A stretch of 64,000 nucleotides of DNA from Eutreptiella sp. 'Long Island Sound 2002' (lineage: Eukaryota > Euglenozoa > Euglenophyceae > Eutreptiales > Eutreptiaceae), in NCBI GenBank assembly GCA_964036045.1, contig OZ038402.1, positions 3,937,395-4,001,394 on the forward strand, read 5' to 3'. The notes beneath the pieces are model-generated. The model did no database searches. It saw nothing but the letters and a program-made list of their open reading frames with translations, and was not told the origin of the DNA. Position numbers and translations under genes: made by a program. Shown here piece after piece: positions 1-12,917 of the stretch (its first letter is position 1; each line of letters opens with the position of its first letter).

Positions 1-629
1 GCGCGTAGATATGGCCCTTCAAAGTGGTCCCACGATTCACTTTTGTTTCCCTTATATCTCCAAGTCAAATGGGTGGCAAGTATAAGGGAAACCTGAGTCG
101 GGCATAGGGAAAGGAGTATGACCACTCGAAGAAGGCCAAATCAAGTGCGGCGATGTCGAAGTCGAAAATCCGATTTCGACATCGCGAAAAATTCAGATTA
201 AAATTTCGAGTGCTTATTTATAAAATTGCGGAAGCAACGAACCCTTTACAGATGAAATCTGACCCTTCATCGGAGTTTCCGCCAAAATATCTGGAAATAA
301 CAGTTAACCAATCGGTTACCGCAAGATCGCGAGCCAACTGACAGTCCCCGATACATTGACCATCAGAACGAAAGGCGGAAAAATTACGGAAACATTATGA
401 TAAAAAAACCCTGTTGATTCCTGATAATCTGATATATAAATCTCTGCTGGCGGCGCCTCGGTACTGAATATGGCCTCTCATAGCCGGAATGGCCAAACCT
501 ATCACACTATCACATCAGGTTAGGTCAGGTGGATGGGAGAGTATGATATCAGCCAATGGCGGCTTGCCGGCACATAGATACACACCCCAAGTGACCCCAA
601 GATGGCCACGGGGGTCCGAACCGGCTTCA
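1..629 (-). mobile_element. Family A LTR, partial (outer 629 bp)
   Basis: Nearly the same sequence forms the right-hand part of the two family A LTRs at 9783-12145 and 21360-23719, in the same orientation. It ends with the same ...CCGGCTTCA edge, which read on the coding (minus) strand is the 5' TGAAGCC start of the LTR. The rest lies outside the window. No polypurine tract follows at 630, so this is the outer edge of a 5' LTR or a solo LTR, not the inner edge of a 3' LTR. A TATA-like ATATATAAA string lies near 432-440. It contains no gene of its own. Confidence 0.9.
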
Positions 630-1084
630 GACGTGTGTGGTTTCGTGGGCGCCCCGCTTGCCCCCCGCCGTTTCCGGTTCCGGCGTGCGGTGTGGGCGTG
701 TGTGCTGGGCCCGGGTCTCGGCTGTGCCCAGCCCTTCTTGGCTGGGTTGTCGGGGTGTGTTTTTTGCGCTTTTGTTTTTTCTCTGTTTTTTTTTTTTTTT
801 TCCTGTCCCTGGCTTTGTGGTCCCTGTCCCTCCATCCCCTTTCTTTCGGGCTGGGCTGGTGGCTCTCTTTTTTTTTTTCCCGTTTCGGTGTCCCTTTTCC
901 CCGTGGGCCGCTGTTACTGGCTTGGTGGTGCCGGTTTTGGGTGGGTGGTCCCCCTGTGCCTGTGTGGGGGTCCTGTCTTCGGTGCCTTCTGGGGGGGGGT
1001 TTGGCCGCCTCTGGTGGTGTTGGCGGGCGGTTTGGCGGCTGTGGGCTGTTTTCGTGCCTTTACCCCCTCCCCCCTCCTTTTTTT

Positions 1085-1103
1085 GGGGGGGGGGGGGGGG
1101 GGG
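1085..1103. repeat. Homopolymer of 19 G
   Basis: An uninterrupted run of 19 G on the plus strand follows TTTT. A tract of this length can form a G-quadruplex and is prone to length error in assembly, so reading frames crossing it should not be trusted. Confidence 0.9.
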
Positions 1104-1871
1104 CTTGCCTGTTCCTCCCTCTGCCTTCCTTCGGCTGGCGCACGCACTGGCCTGCATTCAGTGTTGTCTTCCGGGCTGCTGTTTTCAGTTGCGTTCTGTG
1201 TGGCCGCGTTCCGGCCCCATGGGTCGGGTGGGCTATGTACACGGTGGGCTCGGCGCCCCTTCTTGCTTGGTTAGGTCCAGGCTCTGCCGGCTGGGCGGCT
1301 GCGCCAGGCGGCTGCTTGTGGTTTTGGGTTAGGGGGCTGGGGTTGTTCGTGTCCTTTCCTCTCCGCGGTGCCGGCTGTAATCTTCTGGGTGGTCCGCCAC
1401 CGTTGTCGCCAGGCACGCTGTGGCCCCGTGTGTGGCCTGCGGTGCTGGTGTGTAGCGTGCTGGCGCGGCGCCTTCCAGGGTGTGCGGTGGCTGGCTTTGG
1501 TTAGTCCTTCAGGTTAGGGTCAGTTCTGTCGTGTTGTGCCGCTCTGTGCCGCGTCGCGTCGCGTCGTGCTGTGGCGCGTTGCACTGTGGCGCGCTGTGGT
1601 GCGGTGTGCCGTGGTCTCGCGTGGTGCCGCGGTGGGTCAGTGGAGGTCAGCCTGGCCTGTGTCGTGGTGCGGAGTGCGGGCCGGAGTGGCTGGGTGGTGG
1701 CTGGGGGGTGCGGTTAGGTGTGGGTGTCTCGCTGGGCCCGTGCTGTGGGGGCTTGGGCGTGCCGCTCGGGCTGGACCGGTAGGTCGGGTAGGTCGTTCGC
1801 GTGACGGTCCGTGGGGCTGCCCTCCCTGGGGGCCTGTGCCTTGGTCCCGTGTCCTCGGGGGGTTTCGGTCC

Positions 1872-2651
1872 CTAGTCCTGCTTGCCTCGGCCATGCCTTC
1901 GTCCTCTTCCGGTGCATGTGAGGTTGCCCTTGTGGTGGCCGGGGTCGTCGCCTGGCGGTGAGGGCGTGGTGGTGCGCCGTGCGGCGGCATTCCCTGTGGC
2001 TTCCTCTGTGGGTGTGGCCCGTTCTCCCCGTGTAGGTGTGCCCTCCATTCTCCGTGTGGTTTCCGGTGGCCGGTGGGCGTGCGCTGGTGCGATCTGCATG
2101 GCGTCCGACGTTTGCTTCGGTGGTGTGTGTTGGGGTGTGTGGTGGGGGTTGGGCGGCGCTGGTCCCCCTGTCGTGGTGTGCCCTTCCTGGGTGTGGGTCG
2201 TGGTGCCTGCCGTGGTGCCCTTTTCCTCCGTGTCTTGGTCCCCGCTCCCGCCCCTTCCTGGTTCTTGGCTGGTTTCCTGCCCCCATGTGGTGTCGCTTCC
2301 GGCGTCCTGTCCCTTGGAGTGCCTGCCCTCACTTGGGGCCCCTCCGTGCCCTCTTGCCTGAGTGCTCCTTGGTGCCCCTTGCCCTTCCCTTGCCCTTGTC
2401 CTGCCCCTTCCTGGTGTGGTGGTGGCAGGAGGGGTGGGGTGGGGAGGGGGCGCCGGCGGCCCAGGCCTGGGGGTGGGGGGCTGGAGCCACTGGCGGAGGG
2501 CCTGGGGGGTGTAGGGGGGGCGGAGGCCCTGGACCGCATCGCGGAGGAGGGCCTCCCATGCCGCTTGCGGCATGATGGCCTCCGGGGCGGCCTCGTTGGG
2601 GTTTGCGGGGGTGCGGGTGCGCACCTCCTCGAAGGTATGCACCATGTGCAC
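1872..2651 (-). CDS. Possible coding fragment, unrecognised, Pro/Thr/Gly-rich tail
   Basis: Open for 259 codons. The first ~60 residues have ordinary composition: HTFEEVRTRTP, then a segment reading AAWEALLRDAV and QALRQWLQPP, which looks like a short helical segment. The remainder is Pro/Thr/Gly/Arg-rich and could simply reflect the base skew. It lies downstream, in another frame, of the RS-rich frame at 2679-3821, so the two could be parts of one frameshifted gene. No known family is recognised. A retroelement gag or a cellular low-complexity protein are both possible. Coding status is uncertain. Confidence 0.25.
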   Translation of the reverse strand: MHMVHTFEEVRTRTPANPNEAAPEAIMPQAAWEALLRDAVQGLRPPYTPQALRQWLQPPTPRPGPPAPPPHPTPPATTTPGRGRTRAREGQGAPRSTQARGHGGAPSEGRHSKGQDAGSDTTWGQETSQEPGRGGSGDQDTEEKGTTAGTTTHTQEGHTTTGGPAPPNPHHTPQHTPPKQTSDAMQIAPAHAHRPPETTRRMEGTPTRGERATPTEEATGNAAARRTTTPSPPGDDPGHHKGNLTCTGRGRRHGRGKQD

Positions 2652-2678
2652 CCCTTCGTGCCTTCCCGCTCCTCCGGC

Positions 2679-3821
2679 CTACTTCACCCAGCGGCGGAGC
2701 TCCTGCAGAGCGGGGGGAGACCACCAGGCGAGGTGGGCGGGGGCCCGCGGGGGGGAGGGGTCCGTGCCCGTGGTCCTGGAGCGGCGGGGGGAGGACGTGG
2801 ACCTGCGGTGGTGGCGGGGGTGGCGGTGCCTGGGGGAGCGGGAGCGGCGGTGGCGGGGGTTGGGGGTGGAGGACGGGTACGGGCGGAAGGGGGGAGCGGG
2901 AGGGGGAGGTGGACATGGGGCGGCGGTGGCGCGCTCGGTGGCGTCCGGGGGAGCGGGAGTGGTGGTGGCGGGGCTGGGGGTGGTGGATGGGTACGGGCGG
3001 CGGGGGGAACGGGGAGCCCGGCGGGGCGTGTGGGGGGAGGGGGAGGCGGACGTGGGGCGGCAGTGGCGTGCCTGGCTGCGTCGGGGCGAGCGGGAGTGGT
3101 GTTGGCGGGGGCTGGGGGTGGGGGTCTTGTTTGGGCGGTGGGGGGAGGGGGAGGCGGACATGGGGCGGCGGTGGCGCTCGTGGTGGTGCCCGGGGGAGCG
3201 GGAGCGACGGGAGCGGGGTCCCGGGGGGTCGTGGTGGCACCTGGGGGAGCGGGAGCGGCACGAGTGGGTGGTTGAGGCGCGGTGGGAGTGTGGGCGCCGT
3301 GGGCTAGTGTGTCGTGCGGGGGGGGAGCGGGAGCGCCGCCGTTTGCGGGACCGGGCCTCATCGCTCGAGTCGGGCCAGTCCGGAGGCATCGGCGGCCCCC
3401 GGGGGGCCTCGCGCGGTGTCGCCTGGTACTGGGGGGGGGGGGGGTCCCCAGTCGTCCATGGATCCGCCACGTAGGGTTGTGGTGGCGGCAGCGGCTGTGG
3501 TTGTCCTTGGCGGGGTCGGGCCCGGGGGGCCCCTTCGGCGTGGACGTGGTGGCCGCTGGGGGTACGGATACGGTTCCTGGTACGGGGGGGGTGGCTGGTA
3601 CGGGGGGGGTGGCCCCTGGCGGTAGGTGGGGTATGCGGGTGGAGCGCTCGGTGGCTGCCATTCCATCCGCTGGTGCTGTTCGTGCACGGGGGGTTGTGGC
3701 CCGGTGGGGTAGGGCGGTGGGCAGTGGTAGTGGTGGGGGTGATGTTGGTAGCGGTGGTGGTGGCGCCGCTGGTGGTGGTCACGTGGGTAGTGGTGGGGTT
3801 GGTGTTGCGGGTATGGCCCAT
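2679..3821 (-). CDS. Possible RS-rich (SR-like) protein fragment
   Basis: Open for 380 codons on the minus strand. After a Thr/Pro-rich start it holds an acidic-to-basic switch (DSSDEARSRKRRRSRSPP) followed by many RSRSP-like dipeptide repeats, as seen in RS domains of splicing-related proteins. It ends LQELRRWVK. No RRM or other folded domain is visible. Two other minus frames over the same DNA are also open, so the skewed base composition alone could generate this reading. The sharp charged motif is the main argument for real coding. I infer nothing about function beyond RS-domain likeness. Confidence 0.3.
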   Translation of the reverse strand: MGHTRNTNPTTTHVTTTSGATTTATNITPTTTTAHRPTPPGHNPPCTNSTSGWNGSHRALHPHTPPTARGHPPRTSHPPRTRNRIRTPSGHHVHAEGAPRARPRQGQPQPLPPPQPYVADPWTTGDPPPPQYQATPREAPRGPPMPPDWPDSSDEARSRKRRRSRSPPARHTSPRRPHSHRASTTHSCRSRSPRCHHDPPGPRSRRSRSPGHHHERHRRPMSASPSPHRPNKTPTPSPRQHHSRSPRRSQARHCRPTSASPSPHTPRRAPRSPRRPYPSTTPSPATTTPAPPDATERATAAPCPPPPPAPPFRPYPSSTPNPRHRRSRSPRHRHPRHHRRSTSSPRRSRTTGTDPSPPRAPAHLAWWSPPALQELRRWVK

Positions 3822-4767
3822 GGACCCTTTGTGGGTTTTCCGGTCTCCCTTGTTGGGGTGGGGGGTTTGGCATCGTGGGCAGTCCCCGGGGCTGCACTAT
3901 GTGGTGGGCAGGGGGGGCGGGTTGGGGGCCGGGCTTGACGGTGACGGTGGTCGAGGGGTCCCCCGTCCCTGGGTCGGTTTGGCCGGCGGTGGTGGTGGTT
4001 TGTGGGGGATGGATGACGGGGCGCTTGGTGACGGGGATGCGGACGAGGGCTTGGATGGGGTCGTGCTGGGTGGCCGCCTCTGCGGTGGTGGTGGGTGCCG
4101 GCGGGAGGTGGGCGCGGGTTGCGGTGGGTGGGGGGTCCTGGCTTGGGCGAGGGTCCGGGCGGGGGTGGTGTCGGGTGGGTTTGTGTCGTTGCGTTTGTGG
4201 TGTTGTGTGTGCTCGCGTGGGCGCCGGCTTGGGTTTGGGGTCGGGTTTGGGGTTGGGGTCCGGTTCCAGGTTGAGGCGTACCTCTGTCTGGAGTTGTGAG
4301 GGCGCCGATGTCGGGTCGGGGGTCGTCCCGGTGCGTTGCCGGGGTGCCTGAGTCGCCTGTGTGGGGGTTGGGGGGTCGGTGTGTGCGGCCCCGGCCTTGG
4401 CTTTTGCCGTGGCCTTGAGGATGAGGGCGGCGGGGAGGGGGGGGTCGGAGGATGAGGTGGAGGAGGTGGACGAGGCTGAGGATGAGGAGGAGGTGGTGGA
4501 CGCGGGTTGGGCTGTGATGCGGGCGGGCTTGTGGGCGGCGGCTTCTGCTGCGGCCACGGCGGGGAAGATGGAGGGCATGTCCTCGGGCTGTAGGTTGGGG
4601 GCGGGCGGCTGGTGGGGCCCGGTCGTGACCTGGCGGCCTGGCGGGCCGATCTGGTCGGCAGCGGCGGGGGAGGGAGGCGGGGGGCTGCGGCCTTCTCCTT
4701 CTGGGCTCGGCTGGGCCCGGTTCCCGCAATGTGCGAGGTCGTGTGGGCATCTTTGGAATCCGATCAT
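3358..4767 (-). CDS. Possible Pro-rich low-complexity protein
   Basis: A 469-codon minus-strand frame starts MIGFQRCPHDLAHCGNR, which has a C-x5-H-C arrangement too short to call a zinc finger. A more ordinary stretch around residue 60 (QPEDMPSIFPAVAAAEAA) follows, then a Ser run, Lys/Ala-rich and Pro/His/Tyr-rich sequence (PPPPYQPPPPYQ). It lies 70 bp downstream of the EGF-like exon on the same strand, so it might belong to the same locus. No catalytic or structural domain is recognised. Composition bias makes an accidental open frame plausible. Confidence 0.3.
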   Translation of the reverse strand: MIGFQRCPHDLAHCGNRAQPSPEGEGRSPPPPSPAAADQIGPPGRQVTTGPHQPPAPNLQPEDMPSIFPAVAAAEAAAHKPARITAQPASTTSSSSSASSTSSTSSSDPPLPAALILKATAKAKAGAAHTDPPTPTQATQAPRQRTGTTPDPTSAPSQLQTEVRLNLEPDPNPKPDPKPKPAPTRAHTTPQTQRHKPTRHHPRPDPRPSQDPPPTATRAHLPPAPTTTAEAATQHDPIQALVRIPVTKRPVIHPPQTTTTAGQTDPGTGDPSTTVTVKPGPQPAPPAHHIVQPRGLPTMPNPPPQQGRPENPQRVHGPYPQHQPHHYPRDHHQRRHHHRYQHHPHHYHCPPPYPTGPQPPVHEQHQRMEWQPPSAPPAYPTYRQGPPPPYQPPPPYQEPYPYPQRPPRPRRRGPPGPTPPRTTTAAAATTTLRGGSMDDWGPPPPPVPGDTARGPPGAADASGLARLER

Positions 4768-4833
4768 TCAGATTGCTACACCTGTACTCGTCTCAGTGAC
4801 TGCCCTCCCTGTGCAGGCCATAACCTGCCCTCA

Positions 4834-6960
<2,127 letters not shown>

Positions 6961-8455
6961 CTTTCTTTTCTTTGTCCTTCTTCTTCAAGGCCATTGATCT
7001 CTCTTTCACGGTGGTCTTTGCTCTTCCATCAATATCACCAACAGTACTTACAGACAGTACAGACCTTCCTGACGAAGACTCTCCTCCTTCTGTACCCAGA
7101 TTAAACCCATAGGACTTGTAAATCCAGTAGGGGGAATACCAGAATTTCCAGTAAAAGCTGGGAGTGGGCCAGTAAAAGCTGGGGGTACCAGAGAATCTGG
7201 AACGCCGTAGGGCGTGGATGCAGGTGCAGCTGAGGAGGTAGGTGCTGGATGACTTGCCATTATAGGCGCTGGTCCAGTGAGCCCAGTAGTGCTCAGATGC
7301 TGTACCAGATTGGTCAATTGTTCAAGCTTCTGCTCCATCTCCTTCCACTTGCTGTCGTCATCCCGCTTTTTCTCCTTGGCAGCCCTCTTCAGCTCCTTCA
7401 CCCTGTCTTCCAGCGACGAAATCTGGCGCCGACAGGAGCAGTCCTTGGCACACTCACCACAGGATGGGCATCTAGTACCTTTTCCTTTGCTTCTTACCTC
7501 ATGAACCCAAGTATGAACAATAGAGTTAGAGGTGGGAAGCTTGGACAATTGCTCCCTGGAGAGGTGAGAATGTGTCGAATCACACCTCATTTCGTCGACC
7601 TCTTCGTCGTTCGGACCCCAGGCGCCCGACAGACCAGCGTGCTGATTCACATTCTGGCGTCTCTCCTATGCAATGATGGCCATTTGAACCAGCACGGCAG
7701 CCTGGTGGTCGAACTTGTCCATCAGCTCCTCCCAATCCTCTTGTACCTGCAATGTGGCGTCGAATCGCAGGCAGCCACTGTCCCTGATGAACTGGCACGA
7801 TTCTCTGAACCAGTCCCTCAGAGGGCCTTGATAGCCTGCCTCCGCCAGTAGCCAATTTTGGCGGTGCAAGAACTCCTGATTACAGATTTCCTGGAAGTGG
7901 CTTTCCCAGTATTTATCAGAAATCTCACTAATTCCAGTATTAGACGGCTCTCTTTCGCTGCTGCTGTCTTCAAGATCAGGTAGAGCGTGACAGTTGCAAT
8001 CAGATTCACTCGAGGAGGGAGATTCTCGACCGGGTTTAGGGTTAGGTGGGGCGTTCATACAACAATCAGCACAAGTATGAACTCCAGGCCAATGTCTATG
8101 GCCACAGTAAGGACACTCTGAAGGTTGATCCTCGGTCTGCTGGGGAGAAGCCACGAATGTAACCTCAGGGGGAACACGAAGTGACCCAGGACGAGTGATA
8201 GCCCCGCTAAAGTCCGATGATCTCAGGGTGTCCGTGGAGATTTCAGAAGCAGAGTCATGATTTCCTCTGCTACCATGTAACCGCTGCATAGTGGCGGATC
8301 TTTCTTGTAACTGCGAAGCCTGTAGCCTTGATGCCCCAGGGGTCGTAACGCCCGACACTACCTGATATCCCCGAACCCAACTGACCCTCTTCAGACCCAT
8401 ATCCAGCCTCTGGGAGCGACATATACGAAGCACTTGTGAGCCCATTGAACTCCAT
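6961..8455 (-). pseudogene. Family D gag, N-terminal fragment, broken
   Basis: Starts MEFNGLTSAS at 8455, as in the intact copy at 60055. It shifts frame near the Ser/Gly-rich segment (about 8350) and has a stop just after MAIIA at 7666-7668, where the intact copy has Glu. It retains the CPYCGHRHW zinc-ribbon-like motif, the CPSCGECAKDCSC cluster and the coiled-coil block of the family. The frame runs out at the truncation. It cannot make a full Gag. Confidence 0.85.
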
Positions 8456-8753
8456 GGTCGAATATGAATAGTCAGAAAACCCGGTCTACAAAAATGGATC
8501 AGACGTAGAATCTCATTCTGCATCCATCGCACATAATGACTCAAAGTGAAATCATTCGAAATAATTTAAATAAATCCGATTGAGAAATCACGAAAGACAA
8601 ATGCGACTCGACGCGCGCTCACAGGCGACATCTGGCGGCGAACGGAAAACATGAAAACTAGCGGAAAATTTACTGCACTAATGTACATCTGAGAATCATT
8701 GAAATTCTGATCACATCGATGTATAAATTGAGTGCTGTCACTCTGCCGTTACA
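6961..8753 (-). mobile_element. Family D retroelement, 3'-truncated copy
   Basis: Closely matches the 5' part of the long family D copy at 52060-60347. Both begin (minus strand) at the same point, TGTAACGGC, with a ~290-bp leader before gag. Homology stops at 6961 inside gag (matching about 58556 in the long copy), so everything 3' of that is missing. No LTR borders either end. Confidence 0.85.
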
Positions 8754-9778
8754 CTTATTTTCTGAAAATAAAAACGACTCAGGGTTAGAAAGCACATACT
8801 TCAGTGCTGTTTAGAAAAATATTGTCGAACCTCAAACCTTTTTTCTCTGGGAGATATGAAGGAAGCACAAAAGGCACTTTTGAGGGGTATTTGGGGTGTG
8901 GTTCATGGGTGACTTTCTTGGGGATTGGAAAAAGTAGTAGAAAAATGAGTTTCAGAAAGGGAAGTGGAGGCTAGAAGCATACTACTGTCTACTTTCGAAA
9001 AATGCTTGGTTCAGATTTTTTCAGCCCAGTGGCGCGCAGATATGCGTAAAACACCAAATGTCATTTTTGAGTGTTGTAGAGGGTTGGGCAAAAAGTGATT
9101 CATGGGTCATCTTGGGAAAATCACAATAAAATAGCCCTTGAGAAGTTGAAACAGAATGAAATACAAATTTTAAAGCTGACGCTCTCTAGTTTACGATAAC
9201 GCTTTAGCTGACGCGATTCTACGCACCAGCGCGATAATACGCGTGAAATGGTGTAGGCCATTTTCGACATTTTTGGCCTTTTGGTACATCAATGAGTTGA
9301 AAGAAATGTGAAAGAATTCAAAGCTTTTGGACTCTCAAGAGGGTCAACAGTGACTGGGCCGGGGATTTGTGGTCACGGACCGCCCCTTTAGTTCATTCCC
9401 TTGACATAGGGTCTCTTGAAGGACCGTAAGCAAGGAGGAGATAAGCCTTGAAAATGCACCACAAGAAGTATGCAACATGTAGCAAACAAAAGCAACACAA
9501 TGAATGGCTCTAGGCCTCAAAGAGCCTCAAGAGAGCCTCTGGAAGCTTGCTCGCAGCGCTCCTGCAGCACGTCGTTGTCGTAGAAGTCGTCGTCGTTGTC
9601 GCTGAAGCGCTGGGAAGTCGCCTTGTGTTGTAGAAGTTCACCACATATTTGAAACTTCTTGTTAACTTAAAATCCTTCAAAATCTTCACCAAGCTCAATG
9701 AAATAAACCCACTGGACGCCTTTTCAAACTCTTCTGAAGCCTCTGGCGTCGTCGTATTTGCGTAAAGGTCGCTGCACG
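8754..9778. other. Intergenic, AT-rich, no gene seen
   Basis: No reading frame above about 60 codons, no repeat of another part of the window and no RNA gene recognised. The segment at 9520-9620 contains GTCGTCGTTGTCG-like short trinucleotide repeats. It forms the left flank of the family A insertion, the right flank resuming at 23724. Confidence 0.6.
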
Positions 9779-9782
9779 CTAC
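9779..9782. repeat. Target-site duplication CTAC, left
   Basis: CTAC immediately precedes the left LTR edge and is repeated at 23720-23723 immediately after the right LTR edge. A 4-bp duplication fits integrase-mediated insertion, though Ty3/gypsy elements often make 5 bp. Confidence 0.8.
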
Positions 9783-12145
9783 TAAAGAAGGTCCCTACCA
9801 GGACCGGCCCCCGCTGTGCCCCTTCCGCCTGTTACCCCTGCTGATTTACTCCGGATCAGTGATTGCATTCCTCAAATTTCAGGATCCAAAAACCAAAAAT
9901 ATAGAAAATGTAATCCTCCTTCAACCCTGAACAGCAACCAGATCCCACAAATACAGCAATAGCCCAATTCACAATCCAATCCAAATCCAGACTGCGGGCT
10001 TCCGTTCAGCACACCGATCGTCTCTCGGTGGCGGGCATGTACAAGATTTGCACCAAGAAGGAAACCCCTGAAATTGGCATATGAACACAAATAAAGCAAA
10101 GTTGGGGAAAGAGGTAAACATACACATTCACAGCCATAAACCCCTCATTCCCTGGACTCAAGACCTTCCCTTGACTCATCAACATGTTGCCCTGAACCAG
10201 GTCAAATGAGATGGCTGAATGCCATGTGTCAAAAGTCACTACATAAACCCCAAAAATGTGTTCACCCACAAGCCTATATATCCTAGCCCAATGGGGGGGG
10301 TGGCGTGTCATGGCCTAGAGTGGCACTCGGGACCATGCCCTACCCTGTCATAACCTTGGTTGGACTTGGAATTGAATGGGCTTGGCGATATACTCCATGA
10401 GTTTGAACTCATAACATGCCAAAAACTGCCAATTCACACCATATTGGCCATATATCAAATATATGCTCAAAATTGAAGTTACCACTTATCCGAAGGCTCA
10501 AAGCATGCATGGAATCGAAGTCTAGTATTCATGGAGGATGGAGATCAAAGATCAATGCCCATGTACATCCCCACCTTACCCTCGAAACCCCTTCGGATAT
10601 GGGCGCCACGCACTGCCCAAGTCAGCCCATGATCTTGAGACCAATTCTTGTAATCTTTCGTGCGCCCAGCCAAATGGAGTACGCGATCCGGCATATGGTG
10701 GTGTTCAACTCCAAAGCATATGCCAACTCATGAACAACATACCATGGTTCGACTCCCCATAGGCTTCTTGCTGTTTGCCGACCAGGTAAGTACACAAAAT
10801 GCAAAAATGAGCATAAATTGAGGTCAAAAACATGAAAATATGTCCAAATACAAAGTTGTCATGATAGTATATCTCTATGCTCACCCATGATATCCGCTCA
10901 TGGTTCAATACACAAATGATTGGAACCATTTGCGAACAATTCCCCTACTTGGATCCCCACTCGGGCGCATGGAGATACCTTCGCCACTCATATCTACATG
11001 CCCCATGAAAATGGGAGTGCACTCATGGATCTCTTTGCCCAACATACCATGAGCAATACATATGCGGTAGACTTAGTCTAGCGCTTTGAATTCCACAATT
11101 GGGACATGGGCAAGGCCCTTGTCACGTGTGGCTCTCCATCTCTTCGGCCACAGGAAGATATATAACATGGGCGTGAGCATAACAAGACATATACTACCAA
11201 TATCACACATTGCCCTTAAAATTGGCTCCCACCATGGTATGCCATGCCCCTCCATGGTCATAACGTTGGGTTAAATGGACGTGGGAACCTAAAGAAAAGA
11301 TGCTATGCAACCGCAAGACTCATGCGCTACACTCAAAAGTCATAATATCAAGTCTGGACACATGGTCAACACGTTATAAACAAGTTTCTACCATGTTGAC
11401 CATGATCTTCTGATACAACGAGTGTGTGTGACGACTTAAGGGGTTGGACCCTACTGAAAATAAGTTGAGACTAAGGCGCTTGCAACGCAACCTTTCTTAT
11501 TCTCTTTCCTCACACTCGCGCGTAGATATGGCCCTTCAAAGTGGTCCCACGATTCACTTTTGTTTCCCTTATATCTCCAAGTCAAATGGGTGGCAAGTAT
11601 ACGGGAAACCTGATTTGGGCATAGGGAAAGTAGTGCGACCACTCGAAGAAGACCAAATCAAGTGCGGCGATGTCGAAGTCCAAAATCCGATTTCGACATC
11701 GCGAAAATTCGGATTAAAATTTCGAGTGCATATTTGGAAAATTGCGGAAGCAACGAACCCTTTAATGATGAAATCTGACCCTTCATCGGGGTTTCCGCCA
11801 AAATATGTTGAAATAACAGTTAACCAATCGGTTACCGCAAAATCGCGAGCGAACTGACAGTCGCCGATACATTGACCATCAGAACGAAAGGCTCAAAAAT
11901 TACGGAAACATTATGATAAAAAAACCCTGTTGATTCCTGATATTCCGATATATAAATCTCCGCTGGCGGCGCCTCGGTACTGAATATGGCCGCTCATAGC
12001 CGGAATGGCCAAACCTATCACACTACCACATCGGGTTAGGTCAGGTGGATGGGAGAGTATGATATCAGCCAATGGCGGCTTGCCGGCACATAGATACACA
12101 CCCCAAGGGACCCAAAGAGGGCTACGGGGGTCCGAACCGGCTTCA
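9783..12145 (-). repeat. Family A 3' LTR
   Basis: 2,363 bp, matching 21360-23719 throughout with scattered substitutions. Read on the coding strand it runs from TGAAGCCGG to CTTCTTTA, so the 5' end is the usual TG but the 3' end is TA rather than CA. It contains the TATA-like string ATATATAAA at about 11950. A 137-codon plus-strand frame inside it (11444-11857) is not open in the other LTR copies and is ignored. Confidence 0.92.
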
Positions 12146-12156
12146 ACCCCCTTCTC
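12146..12156 (-). promoter_or_regulatory. Polypurine tract of family A
   Basis: On the coding strand GAGAAGGGGGT lies directly against the TGAAGCC start of the 3' LTR. This is the expected place and composition for the plus-strand DNA synthesis primer of an LTR retroelement. Confidence 0.85.
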
Positions 12157-12541
12157 GGAGCGTTGTTACCGCTCGGAAGTCATTGAAGAGAGGACGGGAG
12201 GACCCCAATGGGCTCCAACCCCCCCCCCCCCGATGTCCCAAGGACACATGGAGGCCCCACACACGTCGTAGGCGTCCCCCACGCCCCAAGGGAGGGGTGA
12301 GGACACTGAAAATCGGTGCCCTACGCCATATCCGGTCTCCTCTTGATCTACAACATGGACCAAGGGGATCAAAGATAGAGAAACGTCGTCGGTTGACCTA
12401 AAAAAGTATACCAGAATGAAATATATATGTGGAGATCGAGTGGAGGGGGTAGATGGCCAATCAAGGCCCAAAAATCCCCCGATGAACGCCCTCACCCGTC
12501 TCCCAAGCACAAAAACAAACAAAAATGCCAAGGGGGATCCA
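12157..12541 (-). other. 3' untranslated stretch of family A
   Basis: Lies between the end of the chromodomain frame and the polypurine tract. A minus-strand frame (12166-12531) is open but has no domain and is hydrophobic/Gly-rich. I see no gene. Confidence 0.5.
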
Positions 12542-12917
12542 TTACGGTGCTACTGCAGCCACCAAATGGACCAACACGTCCTTGACATCCAAAGAAATAT
12601 TCTTTTTCTTCAGGTAGTCCATCCAGACCGTGGTATACCTCGGCACAAAACTGCTCGGAGGTTCCCACGAATCTCTGGAGGCGGCGAATCCCTTCCATCG
12701 GACTTTATAAAGCCTCCCCCCAGGCGTCCCCGGGTCCGCCTTGTCCGCCAGGATCTTCTCAGCGGTGAAGTCGTCGTCCTCACCCTCGTTGTCCGAGTCC
12801 ACATCGCCGGCCGTGAACTCGAAGGTGACGGGACGTCCGCTGGGGTCTGGTGCTCGGGGACGAAGCTGGGTATGGTCGCGGTCCAGGATCTTGTTATCCC
12901 CCGCACGAACCGCATAC
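12542..12917 (-). pseudogene. Family A pol: integrase C-terminus and chromodomain
   Basis: The minus frame reads YAVRAGDNKILDRDHTQLRP, continuing the integrase C-terminal barrel. An acidic linker follows, then a chromodomain with YKVRWKGF, a DSWEP block and a C-terminal helix (WMDYLKKKN). Chromodomains of chromoviruses bind methylated histone tails and steer integration into heterochromatin. The segment is separated from the rest of integrase by the insertion at 12918-13666, so it is no longer in one reading frame with the catalytic core. Confidence 0.85.

Larger units (their letters stand above)
630..4760. other. Low-complexity, strand-asymmetric GC-rich tract
   Basis: The plus strand is strongly enriched in G and T, with runs of T near 787-802 and 870-880, a 19-G run at 1085-1103, CGTCG-type repeats near 1553-1570 and long GGGGGAG/GGCGG-like imperfect repeats from 2700 to 3300. 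All plus frames read as Gly/Val/Cys/Trp-rich translation with no domain. The minus strand reads as Pro/Arg/Ser/Thr-rich and is open for long stretches in several frames, as such skewed DNA allows. Only the entries at 1872-2651, 2679-3821 and 3358-4767 look at all like protein. Confidence 0.7.

Noticed and set aside
630-2570. Several 200-400 codon frames on the plus strand
   Set aside because: Their Gly/Val/Cys/Trp-rich translations follow from G/T-rich DNA; no domain or stable composition supports them.
11444-11857. A 137-codon plus-strand gene
   Set aside because: It lies wholly inside the family A LTR, and the matching region in the other two LTR copies is not open.
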